Of a stretch of 64,000 bases of DNA, positions 52,615 to 63,256 are shown in pieces; within the stretch, counting starts at the first letter, position 1, and each line of letters starts with the position of its first letter. A model generated the notes under the pieces. It saw only the letters and a list, made by a program, of their open reading frames with translations. It did not search any database and was not told the DNA's origin. The translations under genes were made by a program, and so were the position numbers. The stretch is taken from positions 19,259,825-19,323,824 of the forward strand of contig NC_059506.1 of the NCBI RefSeq assembly GCF_914767665.1, given 5' to 3'. Origin of the DNA: Harmonia axyridis. Its lineage: Eukaryota; Arthropoda; Insecta; Coleoptera; Coccinellidae.

Positions 52615-52717
52615 TCTTGTTACTTAATTCGTATAAATTAATAATATTTTGTCTATGATAAATATTTCAGATAAAATGACATTTACAGTAAAGCTTGTTA
52701 GTATCGTTTCTACGTGC

Positions 52718-52731
52718 GTTTCTAAGGTAAC
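52718..52731. promoter_or_regulatory. Palindromic X-box, putative RFX binding site
   Basis: GTTTCTAAGGTAAC on the plus strand, reading GTTACCTTAGAAAC towards the dynein, fits the RFX X-box pattern RYYNYY-N(1-3)-RRNRAC at every fixed position. It lies about 104 bp upstream of the dynein start codon. RFX factors drive ciliary and axonemal dynein genes in animals, so position and target agree; binding itself is inferred. Confidence 0.65.
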
Positions 52732-52941
52732 CGAATGTTCAATTTGATACAGAATAAACCAACTATAGACTGTTCCATAAATTGGAGACGCTATGGACTC
52801 TGAAGTTTCATCGATACAAACCTTACAGAACATTAATAAGAGGTTAGAGGAACGGAAATCACCGTGTAACTGATGCATTTGTTTTGATTCCAATATTCGT
52901 CGCTCCTTGTTTGACAGGACACTATTGCAGTAGCATAACAT

Positions 52942-53215
52942 ACTTTGATGATAATAATAATAATATTTATTGATTCTTTAGGACATAACAATATTTGTAA
53001 ATATAATATAAAAACTTTTCAGGAATGTGGACAATGCTTTATTTTATTCTCACGAGTTTACTTTTGCCAACGTTTCGGAGGCGATTTCCTCCTTCTTCAG
53101 GGCTAAAAAACAAAAGGAGATTTTACAAACAATGACAAGGACATCTCCTGAAACTAACCTCAAGAATATCAAGTGTTCGAGAAAACAGCAATTAAGCAAT
53201 ATTTCATAAATTATT
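52942..53215 (-). mobile_element. Retroelement 3' fragment with ATT-type tail
   Basis: On the minus strand the segment ends in TATTATTATTATTATCATC near 52942, like the LINE tails elsewhere in this window. At 53060-53110 it carries GCCCTGAAGAAGGAGG and CGAAACGTTGGC, words I associate with untranslated regions of Penelope-like elements. No protein is preserved, so the family is uncertain. Confidence 0.45.
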
Positions 53216-53259
53216 TGTTGGATTAAATAATAACAGGTATAACGTCGCCACAATCAAAA

Positions 53260-53715
53260 CAGAAATGTCAAACACAATCGCTGAATCGCTGCCACATTCT
53301 GGACACACTTGTATGGGAAACTCCAAACCTTTCTGCAATTCTTGTGTATGTCCACTCTTCTTCTCGCAAAACTACCGCATGGGCACATTCCTCTTGGGCC
53401 AAATTGCGTGTTTCGCGTTGCATAGCGATCGAGTGTAGAAAATCAAACGAAAGAAAAACTATTGATCACTGGAATTGATCGAGAACAACTGATTTCAGAA
53501 TGGAGCTAATACATTCAAAATCTGATAATCTCATCCTTTTAAAAAAAAAAAAAACATCAACAGAAAAAACATCTGTATTGAAGAAAAACGTTGAAAGTGG
53601 ATAACATATGCATGCATAATTCTGATAAAAATAATTATCATTGAGAACACCTTCGGTTGTAAAAAAAATTTGAGATTTCCATAATGTGCGTTAATTCTTT
53701 TGCACAGTGTATATA
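53260..53715 (-). mobile_element. Tc1-like element, N-terminal fragment
   Basis: The minus strand at about 53425-53265 reads MQRETRNLAQEECAHAVVLR, then RIAERFGVSHTSVSRMWQRF, a paired helix-turn-helix domain of Tc1 transposases. About 240 bp upstream, at 53655-53715, CACTGTGCAAAAGAATTAAC (minus strand) looks like the terminal repeat. The catalytic part is absent. Confidence 0.8.
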
Positions 53716-54319
53716 TAGGTATTTATTGTGATATATATAGTGATATTGGATGTACAATTGGAACAATTATTGCCAAAACTCAAAGCACCACTGAAATTAT
53801 CACTAACAATTTTCGAACAATTCAAAAGATTTTCATTAATAATCAAAATATTCTCCGTAACTGTTGATGAAACATTCGAGGAAATATCTGAACAGGTACT
53901 TGTACCTTCTCTGTCAGGTTACAATATTTTTCTGGCAGTATTCTCTTTGTTGATGTTGTGTACAGTTTATTAAATATTCATTAACCTTCGCTACAGATTG
54001 AATAAATAAATACCAAAACTTATAATTAATGCATTCATTAGAGACAAACTTTTTTGTTCTGCTAAGTGCATCACTCTCCTTTTTAGTAGCTTTTTCAGAA
54101 TTGTTTACCAAACCAGTGCTACTCACTGAAGCCACTGGTTTAAAATGAGGAACACGAAAATATATCCTGAAAATCTTCGAAATATTTCCAGCGTACCGAT
54201 TGATTACCGGTTTCATTTTTATTAGTAAGGACTTAATCATAGGTTTTTTTGAGATTTCTCTACTTGTCTTCACATTTTTGATGTGATTTGACAATTCCAC
54301 CCATTTTTTTTTTTAAACG

Positions 54320-56340
54320 ACTTTATTCTTCAATTAGATACAACAAGGCGAATTTTTTTATAGCTAAAGAAAATTATTGTCGCCCAATCATTGGAAAGAA
54401 CTCTATAGAAGACATGGATATTGCGAGAATTGTGGCGGAAATGAGTGACATCACAGGATATATCAATGACTTTCAAGATGTTGTCGGTGGAATAGGTTAT
54501 TTGCCAGGCAAATATGAAATGAAGATAGATGAAAATATTGAATAATAATAATAACATTTATTCAATTGAAGCTTACATCTAAAATTAACTACATTCTTGG
54601 AATGGTGGATGGTGAATAAATGAGCATACTTACGAAGCAGACTACGTCTCCTTGAGTGTAAGAATATATTCAACTTAGCATATAGTGAGATCAAAGATAA
54701 AAAAACCAAATAAGATATACATGAACAAACTTCCGAAAGTAAACACACAAAACTCAAGACTAAATACGAACATATAAAATTACAAAATATAGAAATATAA
54801 ACAGCATTAAAAATACATATGCCGAAGCAGATAAAAGACGACAAAATACAAAATGACTCAAACAAGTACCCGATGAATGAGTGTGATTTAGGATGAAATA
54901 TGTCGTGAGCTGCCTGACAACTGTTTCAGTTTATAAGTGAAAACAAATTTTTTCACTTTTAGTTCTTGATTTTCTCGTGTATTTCAGAACGGTAAGCATG
55001 TCAAACATAAAGTTTGAGTTTAGTTTTGAATTTTCTAGGGTTAAGCTCACATTTTAGTGCTTCTGGTAGACTGCTAAAAGGTTCAGGACCCAAATAATTA
55101 TGGTTCCTTTGGCCGACCGACTTGTGCATGACTGCTATTACAATACTTTCTTTGTGGCGGGTCTTATAGTTGCGACTGTAGGTGATTAATTCATTTTTGA
55201 GCTTATATTGAACTGTAGCAATACTTATGAAGGATAGTTGTCTTGGGTCAAATATTTCAGTGTCCGAGTATAGCAGGTTGCAAGGATAGTCGTATCTCCT
55301 CTGCAGAATACATCTTGAAAAACGTCTTTTAATTACCTCAAGAGAACGCAGATGCGTTTTAGAGACTCTACCAAATTTTCGTACAAAATTATTTTTTGTT
55401 CATTGTTCAATATACTAATCACTCTCTTGAACCTGTACAGAATGCATCGTAGCTTTTTCACAAGATCTAATACTTGTTGATCTTGATCCCATCTTAAGTG
55501 GTTGTCCAGAATTATGCCGAGGTATTTAACTTTTTTTGCAGGCTTGATGACGGCCATTCCGGATATTTCTATGTCATACTCTGGCATACTTAAACATTGT
55601 ATACATGCAGCGAGACGTTTTCCTCTAAGGTTATTGGTGTGATTAAAAAATTAACTGGATAATTTAGAAAAACAAAATATTATAGCTAGAGAATTCGAGC
55701 AAACTGAATGGGTTAACTCCCTTGTAATTGTATATTGAATTGTATAACTTCGGACATTGTAATTAAGAATTTTAAATGTATATTTAGTAGATAAGGCATA
55801 CCACAAATATTCATGTCAGTTAATGGAACACAAGTTTCGAGTTTTGAATTTCAGAATTGGCAATTTAATAATATTATATAACTTCTAGTCCGAATTATCC
55901 ACGCTCTAATGGTGTGGTAGATAGAGCTGGTGAAAATATAATAAAGACAAACAAAGAACCCGACACATAATTAGAATAAGCTTAATTAGATTATAGAAAT
56001 ACTCCAATAAATACTTTCTCCTAGTGAATTATTTTTCAATAAAAAAAAAACATGAACAAAAATACCAATGAGGAATGAATTGTTATATTGAAAAAAAATT
56101 ATTGCAACAGATGAAACATCTAATGAAAAAACAAAATGAACAAAAATCTTATCATGACAGAAAGTCGAAAAGTTTAAGAACTCTGAAAGAAAATAAGAGA
56201 ATTTATGTAAAGTTAGATAATAATGGGTTGAGGGATTTGTCATCAAGAAAATAAATTTGAGGTCTAACTTAGCAAAAATAGAAAATATAGATTCAGTTGT
56301 TAGGAGAAACAGGTATCATCTCAAACCTTATTTTCTAAAT
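54320..56340 (+). mobile_element. Gypsy (Ty3-type) pol remnant, split by a LINE and internally deleted
   Basis: The plus strand at 54320-54542 reads PIIGKNSIEDMDIARIV and GIGYLPGKYEMKID, the segment between protease and reverse transcriptase. After the LINE insertion, EFEQTEWVNSLVIV near 55695 is the beginning of the reverse transcriptase. From about 55880 integrase words follow (YPRSNGVVDRAGENIIK, LDYRNTPINTFSPSELFF) and a C-terminal RRNRYHLKPYF. Most of reverse transcriptase and RNase H is missing and stops are frequent. A purine tract AAAAGGAAGA followed by TGTAACATATG at 56554 suggests the start of the 3' LTR. It is dead. Confidence 0.8.
54543..55640 (-). mobile_element. 5'-truncated LINE inserted in the gypsy remnant
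   Basis: The minus strand at 55587-55333 reads KKVKYLGIILDNHLRWDQ and KKLRCILYRFKRVISILN, the region after the reverse transcriptase catalytic core, followed in other frames by VGQRNHNYLGPEPFSSLP. The ATTATTATTATTC tail is at 54543. It matches the C-terminal part of the LINE at 44110-48612 in order and motifs, with deletions. The insertion interrupts gypsy pol just after the protease region. Confidence 0.85.
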
Positions 56341-56553
56341 ATGTAGTTTCAAATATAGATCTGACAATGAGGAAGAAGAAAATTATGTTCAAAATAATTG
56401 TAATTCTTGATCTTCAAGTATTCAAAGGATAGGAAATTTACGTAGAATAATTTATTCAACTTGATATGGTGGAAAAGTCAGGAAACCTATTCAAGGAAAA
56501 ATATTGTAAATATATCGTCAGAAAATTTTATTTATTTTAATTGAAAAGGAAGA

Positions 56554-56684
56554 TGTAACATATGTTTGTAGTACCTACATATTGTAAATATGGACAGTAC
56601 CAAATGAGAATAATTTACTTTATTTTCATTGAAAACGGAGATGTAGCATATGTGTTTTATTAAGTAGTCACAGTGTTGATCAGG
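56554..56684 (+). repeat. Possible gypsy 3' LTR start
   Basis: TGTAACATATGTTTGTAGTA follows the purine-rich AAAAGGAAGA, the usual order of polypurine tract and LTR. A similar block (gaaaacggagatgtagcatatgtg) repeats about 80 bp later. The LTR end was not found because other repeats follow. Confidence 0.4.
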
Positions 56685-57150
56685 AACTGAATATTCACTG
56701 AATAGTCTAATATTCTGTGAATAATCGAGTATTCAATGAATAGTTGAATAATCAATGACTACTTTTATTCATGAATAATTAGTGAATAGTCCAGTATTCA
56801 CTGATTATTCAGTGAATTGTTTTCCATTCAGTGAGTAGTTGGATAATTATGGTATTCGTTACTATTCATTAGTATTCACTGGTGATGAGTAATTGAATAT
56901 TTAATCATTTGTGAAGTTACGAATGAAAGTTTGAATGATCACTTGAAAGAAGAAAGAAAGGAAGAAAGTTTATTCTAAGTAAGTATTAACCTACTATTCA
57001 GGAATAATTAAAACAAGGTTTTGTAATTTACTATGGACAAATCGTTTAATTAATATTAAAATTACTGCAAATGACATATATTGAAAATGATAGATGTAAT
57101 TGAATTAAAATGAGTCATTTAATAGTAGTAACTGGTATTCATCCAAAGAA
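56685..57150. mobile_element. Fragment of the hAT-type element seen at 13191-14281, opposite orientation
   Basis: The dense variants of attcactgaatagtctaa are followed by acaaatcgtttaattaatatt and tgatagatgtaattgaatt, which are reverse complements of 13930-14035. Neither the TAGGGCTGGGA tip nor the duplication is preserved at clear positions. Confidence 0.75.
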
Positions 57151-58518
57151 ATATTAATAGAATTGGGATTTTATCAATGAAAAAATATAAAAATTGAATA
57201 TAAGATTCTTACATATGAATTTAGCAATAAAGAGTTCTAATATAAATAATAATATATTATCAGATTCTACATCCGAATTGGATCAACATATATGTTGAAT
57301 GAATATCTAATTCTCAAAATTCATATCCAGAGAAAATACTTCATCAAACAGAATAATTGAGCATACTCGGCTAATTATTGAAATGTTACAAATAAGTATC
57401 CATATATCCGATATGTATATATACAAATAAGTATCCATGACTCAGTAAACTCTAGAGCTGACATCCAACAACTTAGCCGATTTTATTATTCCTTATTAAA
57501 AACAAATATCCAACTACGAAATGCATTAAAATAAAATAAAGATTTCTAGCCCCTATCGACTTCATAACTTCAGCGCATCACATACATACATTTAAGTTTT
57601 TTACCCTAATTTGTTTCGAATCCGCTGTTTCTTTGATTTCACCTCCGTCTGTCGGCGTACTGTCTATGCATCGGTCGCATTGTTTGTTCTCGCTTTTTAA
57701 TTTATTATGATTTTTTTATACGTGAAATATTGGAGAGTTGATTTGAATTTTAATGATATGATTTTGGGAAGATACATTTTTCTAGCTTGTAAGTACTTTG
57801 TTTGTACCTATATGTGTGTATATTACTTTTTATTTTTATTCTCATTTCAAATTAAAAATGTTTTGAATTATATAAAGTTTCTTTGTATATATAAATTATA
57901 CCAGACCATCTTTCCTGTGATATTTTCTAGTCAATAACTTTTAGTAATGCTCATCTTTCCTTTATTTTTGTAAACACCTTCATCAATGTTACAAATGATG
58001 TTTTCCGTAAATTTTGTAGAGCCCTGAGGATGGAAATAAATTTTTCCGAAACTTCGGCGAACTAACAGAGTATCATTTTCCTGTTTCTCTGATCCTACAC
58101 CACCAATCTATCGTGAAGATATAAAAATTATATTTTCCCAAAAGAAATACAATCTCTAAAAAAAAAAAAATTGAAAATCGAACTCAAAATAGTGAAAAGA
58201 TTTGAAACTGCGTGTGAATAGTATTATTGAAAGACTCTGAACGAAAAATTAATCAACTTATTCCGAACTTCTTTTTCATTTTTCCATCATCGAGGATTTG
58301 GTCTTGTTAGCAAAACTGATACCCATCTGAACCACAAAATAACTTGCAGATTTAAGAATTTCAATTTTTACTTACTGGGAAGATCGGGGCAATAACCATA
58401 ATTGAAAATATCACAACATGATAGCATAATTTTAATTTAAATTGAAGTTTTATTGTGGAAGTGGATTATTGCAGTATTGTAATGGCAATTTAAAAATAAA
58501 GCGTTCATTTAATTTCAG
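57151..58518. other. AT-rich interval without recognised gene
   Basis: About 1.4 kb. The stretch 57600-57690 is GC-richer (cacctccgtctgtcggcgta) and 58015-58060 (gccctgaggatggaaataaa then ccgaaacttcggcga) resembles retroelement untranslated sequence. No exon of the following exonuclease gene could be identified, although its 5' part must lie upstream of 58519. Confidence 0.4.
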
Positions 58519-58662
58519 ATGTGATAGAACAAACCCAGAATGTACCTCCGATGCAATATTATCCACATCCTTCACTGGTAGCACCAAAAAGGAATCACAG
58601 AGGCGAAGTGCTTTATGCACACTATTCCACTAACGGACAATACCTGTCGACATTTAGTTATG
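58519..58662 (+). CDS. REXO1/GOR-like RNA exonuclease, upstream exon
   Basis: Acceptor AATTTCAG and donor TATG|GTAAGT enclose 144 nt reading VIEQTQNVPPMQYYPHPSL, then RNHRGEVLYAHYSTNGQYLS and TFSY. Its end phase fits the next exon at 61072, where Gly/Glu is completed as GAA and EPGSRKNF follows. The sequence itself has no domain; it is assigned to the exonuclease gene by splice phase, strand and distance. Earlier exons were not found. Confidence 0.6.
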
Positions 58663-58718
58663 GTAAGTAGAGGTCCTTAATGGAAAATTACAGAAAGAAC
58701 TATTGATTTACAGAAATA

Positions 58719-60198
58719 TATATCGGGTGTCCTAAACTCGATGGCCTATTAGACGTTTCTGGAAAACTAATCATAATTTTGAGCTGAAAATTTGCATATT
58801 GGGGTTTGAGACAATGATCTTTCTCCCTAAAATATTTTCAGATCTCTACAACTTCCGGTTATACCGGAAACACACTACTACTTCCTTATTTCAAATGGCA
58901 CACCCAGTATATTATTGCATCATTAGATAGCTTTTTTGATGGCAATTTCGGCAATATGCCATACCTTGGATAAAAATTCAACGGTTCATGAGTTATTGGG
59001 ATTCTTATGAAAAAAAAAGGTGGCGATGAGGACTCACATTTTTTTGAATATTCCAACAGAAAAGGCCTTTTTCGAAAAAAATTTGTTTTGTTTCGTTTAC
59101 GCAAATACGTAGTATTATAAGACTGTTTTCGGCTTGGACCAAAAATGTACAGGGTTTTTATAAGAGGATCATGAACTTGGACAACTCAAATTCAACAAAC
59201 ATCAAGATTTTCGAATTAGAACCTATATTTTTTATTATTTCATTCGATGCTACGAACAGAAATAGTGAGGGTTACTTCAAATGAGGAAAAACCGCTATTT
59301 ATAACTGTGGGAATAACTGTCTGTTACTTCCGTAAAACACAGAAAGAAAATAAAATTCGATGTTTGGATAACTAAATTTTACATTTCATGAATTTTAATT
59401 AATTTTTCGTTGGTATTGTTGAGTATTCCATAAACCAATACAATTTTCAATTACGAATAATTCATTACAATTCTTGATATGTCAAATTTAGTTATGGAAA
59501 CATCGAATTTTATTTTCTTTCTGTGTTTTACGGAAGTAACAGACAGTTTTTCCCACAGTTATAAATAGCGGTTTTTCCTCATTTGAAGTTCTTCCCCGAT
59601 AACTCTTGAAGTATTCATTTCAGGTATAGGGTTTGCTGAATTAACCCTCACTATTTTTGTACGTAGAATCGACTGAAATAATAAAAAATATAGGTTCTAA
59701 TTTGAAAATCTTGAGTTTTGATGAATTTGAGTTGTCCAAGTTCATGATCCTCTTATAAACACCGTGTACATTTTTGGTCCAAGCCGAAAACAGTCTTATA
59801 ATACTACGTATTTGCGTAAACGACAAAAAAACAAATTTTTTCCGAAAAAGGCTTTTTCTGCTGGAATATTCAAAAAAATGTGAGTCCTCATCGCCACCTT
59901 TTTTTTTCATAAGAATCCCAATAACTCATGAACCGTTGAATTTTTACCCAAGGTATGGCATATTGACAAAATTGCCATCAAAAAAGCTATCTAAAGATGC
60001 AATAATATACTGGGTGTGCCATTTGAAATAAGGAAGTAGTTGTCTGTTTCCGGTATAACCGGAAGTTATATAGATCTGAAAATATTTTAGGGAGAAAGAT
60101 CATTGTCTCAAACCCCAATATGCAAATTTTCAGCTCAAAATTATGATTAGTTTTCCAGAAACGTCTAATAGGCCATCGAGTTTGGGACACCCGATATA
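58719..60198. mobile_element. Large foldback element with about 700-bp arms
   Basis: The tips TATCGGGTGTCC and GGACACCCGATA start arms that remain alignable almost to the centre near 59440 (left caaatgaggaaaaaccgc pairs with right at 59560-59580). The open frames in both arms are mirror shadows of the same repeat. It lies in the intron of the exonuclease gene. Another copy is cut by the window start. Confidence 0.9.
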
Positions 60199-60397
60199 TA
60201 GGTATCAAATTCTATGAATACAGGTATTTCTTGTTTGTACTTCCTAATAAATATTTAATTTTTTTGTTTAACTTATATACCTATACAAATCATATTGATT
60301 TCAAATAATAATATCAATCGCCATTTCTCATACTAGGTATACAACGTAGTAGAATAGCTCAAATTCAAATTGAAAATATGAAATCCCAATATAAATA

Positions 60398-60900
60398 TAC
60401 AGGGTGCATGAATGCTTGGCCTCAGCCTGGTGGTAAATGCACGTCATCCAGGCCATTTAGAAGAGTAGCTTGTTGTGTATCCTAAGACTTTTAGTTTCCG
60501 AGATACAGGGTGATTAATAAAAATTGTTCGAAATTTCTGATATCCCTAACTTGGATTTTTTCAAATTTTGTGAGTTTATTCAATTCATACAACCCATTGA
60601 AAGGATTCATGTAATTTTAATATATTCAGGGAAGTACTCAGATTATTGACTTTTGTCCTTTAGACTTCGAAATCTGTATTTTCAAACGTACTAGAGGAAT
60701 GTCTATATTGCCTAGAAAATATGAATAATTCAATGTAATTAATTCAATTTTTTCTTTGAATTAGAATGGCATACTGTGGTTAAAAGAGTAGTGAACGATA
60801 GAATTCATGTTTTAAGTAATTCTTTTAAAATACGATCATGTTTATATTTTTTCGTGATGATATCTGATGTTATCTCAGCACTTACCGAATTTTGTAACAC
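60398..60900. repeat. One-armed relative of the 39118-39851 foldback
   Basis: It starts TACAGGGTGCATGAATGCTT and shares cctggtggtaa, gtatcctaagac and tagtttc-gagatac with the element at 39118-39851; inner words (gacttcgaaatct, gtaacac) match in altered order. The opposite arm is missing. Confidence 0.65.
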
Positions 60901-61071
60901 GCTTGATCAGAAGTATGTATGATCAAGCATTGAATTCTGAACCTAGAAATTGAATTTAAAAAAAAATGACGTAACCATTTGGGAACATGTAATCAATCCA
61001 AAAAATTTTGATGTTATTTTTTCACCATTACCTTATAATTGTAGTGTTTGATAATATTTTTTTTTTTACAG

Positions 61072-62052
61072 AAGAACCAGGTTCGAGAAAGAACTTCAAT
61101 TCAACGGAAACATTCTCGGGCCCTTATGGAAATCGTTTCACAGAGGATCAACTTTATACATTGTTGGTTGATTTCATTATCCCACCAGGACATCTTTTCA
61201 TCAATGGTTTTAAATGAAGCAACCAACAATGTACGAATTTTTAAGCAATGCTTCTCAAACTTTCTCGTGGTGTATTCGGAAGAGAAAAAATGTAATTCAT
61301 ATAAAGACTCATCACAATACTCGAAAGAAATCAATGCTAATGAAAGAATCTGTGTAAGATGTAAATCTGGATTTTTCATCACCAATGATGAAATTTTAGC
61401 AAAGATCCTTGCTACTTCCATTGGGGTAAACTATTGATCCACAGTTTCAGTTGCTGTAACCAGTCGCCTGGTTCGATTGGAGCCTTTAGAAGGCTTTGTG
61501 AAAACAAAATCCTCTGGGCTAGGGAAGAAACAAAATGTTTATGCTTTGGACTGTGAGATGTGCTATACAGTTAAAGAACTAGAACTGAGTCGTGTTGTCA
61601 TTCTTTCAGGTACCGGATCGATTGTGTACGATCATTTTGTCAAACCTGATAATGAAGTAGTCGATTACAATACACGATATTCCGGAGTAACTGAGAGTGA
61701 TATTCACAGTTCAACAGCCAAGTCATTTTCAAACGTACAAAAGGACATTTTGATATTGTTCACCGAAGACACATTCTTAGTAGGACATAGTTTGCATAAT
61801 GACTTGCGAGTTCTCAAAATCCTGCATTCCAAAATTGTAGATACTTCCCTAAGTTTTCCTCATCAACGTGGTTTTCCTTTCAAGTATTCTTTGAAACATT
61901 TGATGTGGACAAATTTCGAAAAGAATATCCAAACATCTGATTCTGGCCATAACCCTTATGAAGATGCTTCGACTTGTTTGGATTTAATATATCTTAAGAT
62001 TCGGAAGCAGCAGGAAATTCATAACTACCAGTATTCTTACACTAATTCTTAA
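61072..62052 (+). pseudogene. REXO1/GOR-like exonuclease, last exon with frame changes
   Basis: The acceptor TTTTTACAG precedes an exon that matches this family in order but in different frames: first NRFTEDQLYTLLVDFI and PPGHLFINGF (to about 61213); then NEATNNVRIFKQCFS and ERICVRCKSGFFITND (to about 61393), with a CxxC pair; then KDPCYFHWGKLLIHSFSCC and NQSPGSIGA (to about 61475), the rest of the zinc-binding module; then the exonuclease frame. Each switch needs a small insertion or deletion, and the last also loses residues before LEGFVKT. Sequence or assembly error in A runs could explain the first two. Otherwise the gene is decaying. Confidence 0.7.
61477..62052 (+). CDS. DEDDh 3'-5' exonuclease domain, REXO1/GOR family
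   Basis: An open frame of 191 residues begins LEPLEGFVKT (TTG at 61477 is only the frame limit, not a proven start) and ends at TAA 62050-62052. It has all five catalytic positions of a DEDDh nuclease: D25 and E27 in ALDCEMCYT, D109 in GHSLHNDL, and H158 and D163 in GHNPYED. Other family words are DHFVKPDNEVVDYNTRYSGV and VDTSLSFPHQRGFPFKYSLK. Such proteins trim RNA 3' ends in the nucleus. It could still be translated if the upstream frame changes are sequencing artefacts. Confidence 0.88.
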   Translation: MEPLEGFVKTKSSGLGKKQNVYALDCEMCYTVKELELSRVVILSGTGSIVYDHFVKPDNEVVDYNTRYSGVTESDIHSSTAKSFSNVQKDILILFTEDTFLVGHSLHNDLRVLKILHSKIVDTSLSFPHQRGFPFKYSLKHLMWTNFEKNIQTSDSGHNPYEDASTCLDLIYLKIRKQQEIHNYQYSYTNS

Positions 62053-62056
62053 GTCG

Positions 62057-62218
62057 GCCACTCACGAGGCTCCCATAGTCGAGCGTTCGGATAATTTTAC
62101 AGTCAGACAGCTCGGGACACGGCCGCACGACTGTAAATCAGAGAATGAACTTGACTGCCCGACTGGAATCTCTTCGACGCCTGCCTCCAAACGCTCGAAA
62201 TAACGCCTCGTGAGTGGC
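62057..62218. mobile_element. 162-bp MITE directly after the exonuclease stop codon
   Basis: Perfect 14-bp inverted repeats GCCACTCACGAGGC and GCCTCGTGAGTGGC, with further inner pairing (GAGCG.., ACAGTC.. and complements). It is GC-rich compared with the surroundings and begins only 4 bp after the stop, so it forms the proximal 3' untranslated region. Confidence 0.85.
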
Positions 62219-62685
62219 AGGCATTACTCAAATTGCTATTGATTTCAACAATATTTTCTTGAAATGTTCATTCATACCCATTTTATTTATTAGCTACAAT
62301 GTAATTCTGCGTCATTTGACTCATTTGAAATTTACTCATTGTATTCTGTGAGAAGTTTTAGTTGAAAGGGTTGCACTCCTCTTTTATCGAAATATAATTT
62401 AAATATTTAACGTAAAAAACTGTGATATCAATCAATCGAATTTTGATTTTTTCTATTTTTTTAATGATTTTTCAACTTGTTTATCTAACATCGATATTCA
62501 GCCAAAATAACTGCTGTTGAAATATTGTTTTTTATTAAAGTGATTATAAAAGAAGTTTATTTTTTATTTAATCATTAATTTTAACTAATAACAGGTTGAG
62601 TCTTTGACTCGTATAAAAATTTTAACACATGAAAAACAGCACTCTAAAATTTTCCAACTATAAGAAAAATTTCATGAGGGAATTT

Positions 62686-63256
62686 TTATTGATCACCCTG
62701 TATGACGGTGCCAATGACAGATTGAGAATTTTTATTATGAATTAAATCTTTGTGATTACGAAAACGAGAAAAAATCTTGATTTTATCCTACAGAGATATT
62801 CACGAAAATAGAAAAAGTCAAAAATTTTCCTAGTCCGGATCTGATTTATTCGATTTCTGAAATTGTGAACGAAGGCGATAGTAAAGGGTGACAAAACTTT
62901 AAAAATTGAAACTATTCGGTGGATTAGTTGAAGAGTTTTTGAAATAAAAAAAATTTCACTCGTAAGTGAATGTTTATTGATCAGCCTGTATGACCGTGCC
63001 AAGCTGAGATTTAGAGTTTGTATCATCAATTAATTCTTTGTAGTTACGATAACGAAAAAAAAAACATAATATTCACGTACAGGGTTTCAGGAAAATAGGA
63101 AAAGTCTAAAATTTTCCTAGTCCGGATCTGATTTACTCGATTTCAGAAATATTGAAGGAAGGCGATAGAAAAGAGTGAAAAAACTTCAAAATTAGAAACG
63201 ATTCGGTTGAATAGTTAAAGAGTTATTGATCTGTGAAATTTCACCCATAAGATGAA
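62686..63256. repeat. 285-bp tandem duplication
   Basis: Two diverged copies (62686-62970 and 62971-63256) share ttattgatca.cctgtatga, aaattttcctagtccggatc and gaaggcgata. Simple non-coding repeat; the words cctgtat resemble ends of the foldback families here. Confidence 0.85.

Noticed and set aside
57707..57937. First exon of the exonuclease gene (hydrophobic 76-codon frame)
   Set aside because: No splice donor in a suitable phase and no resemblance to the family; it looks like AT-rich chance sequence.
58886..60031. Protein frames NFFRKR.FLLEYSKKCESS in both directions
   Set aside because: They are mirror images of the two arms of one foldback element.
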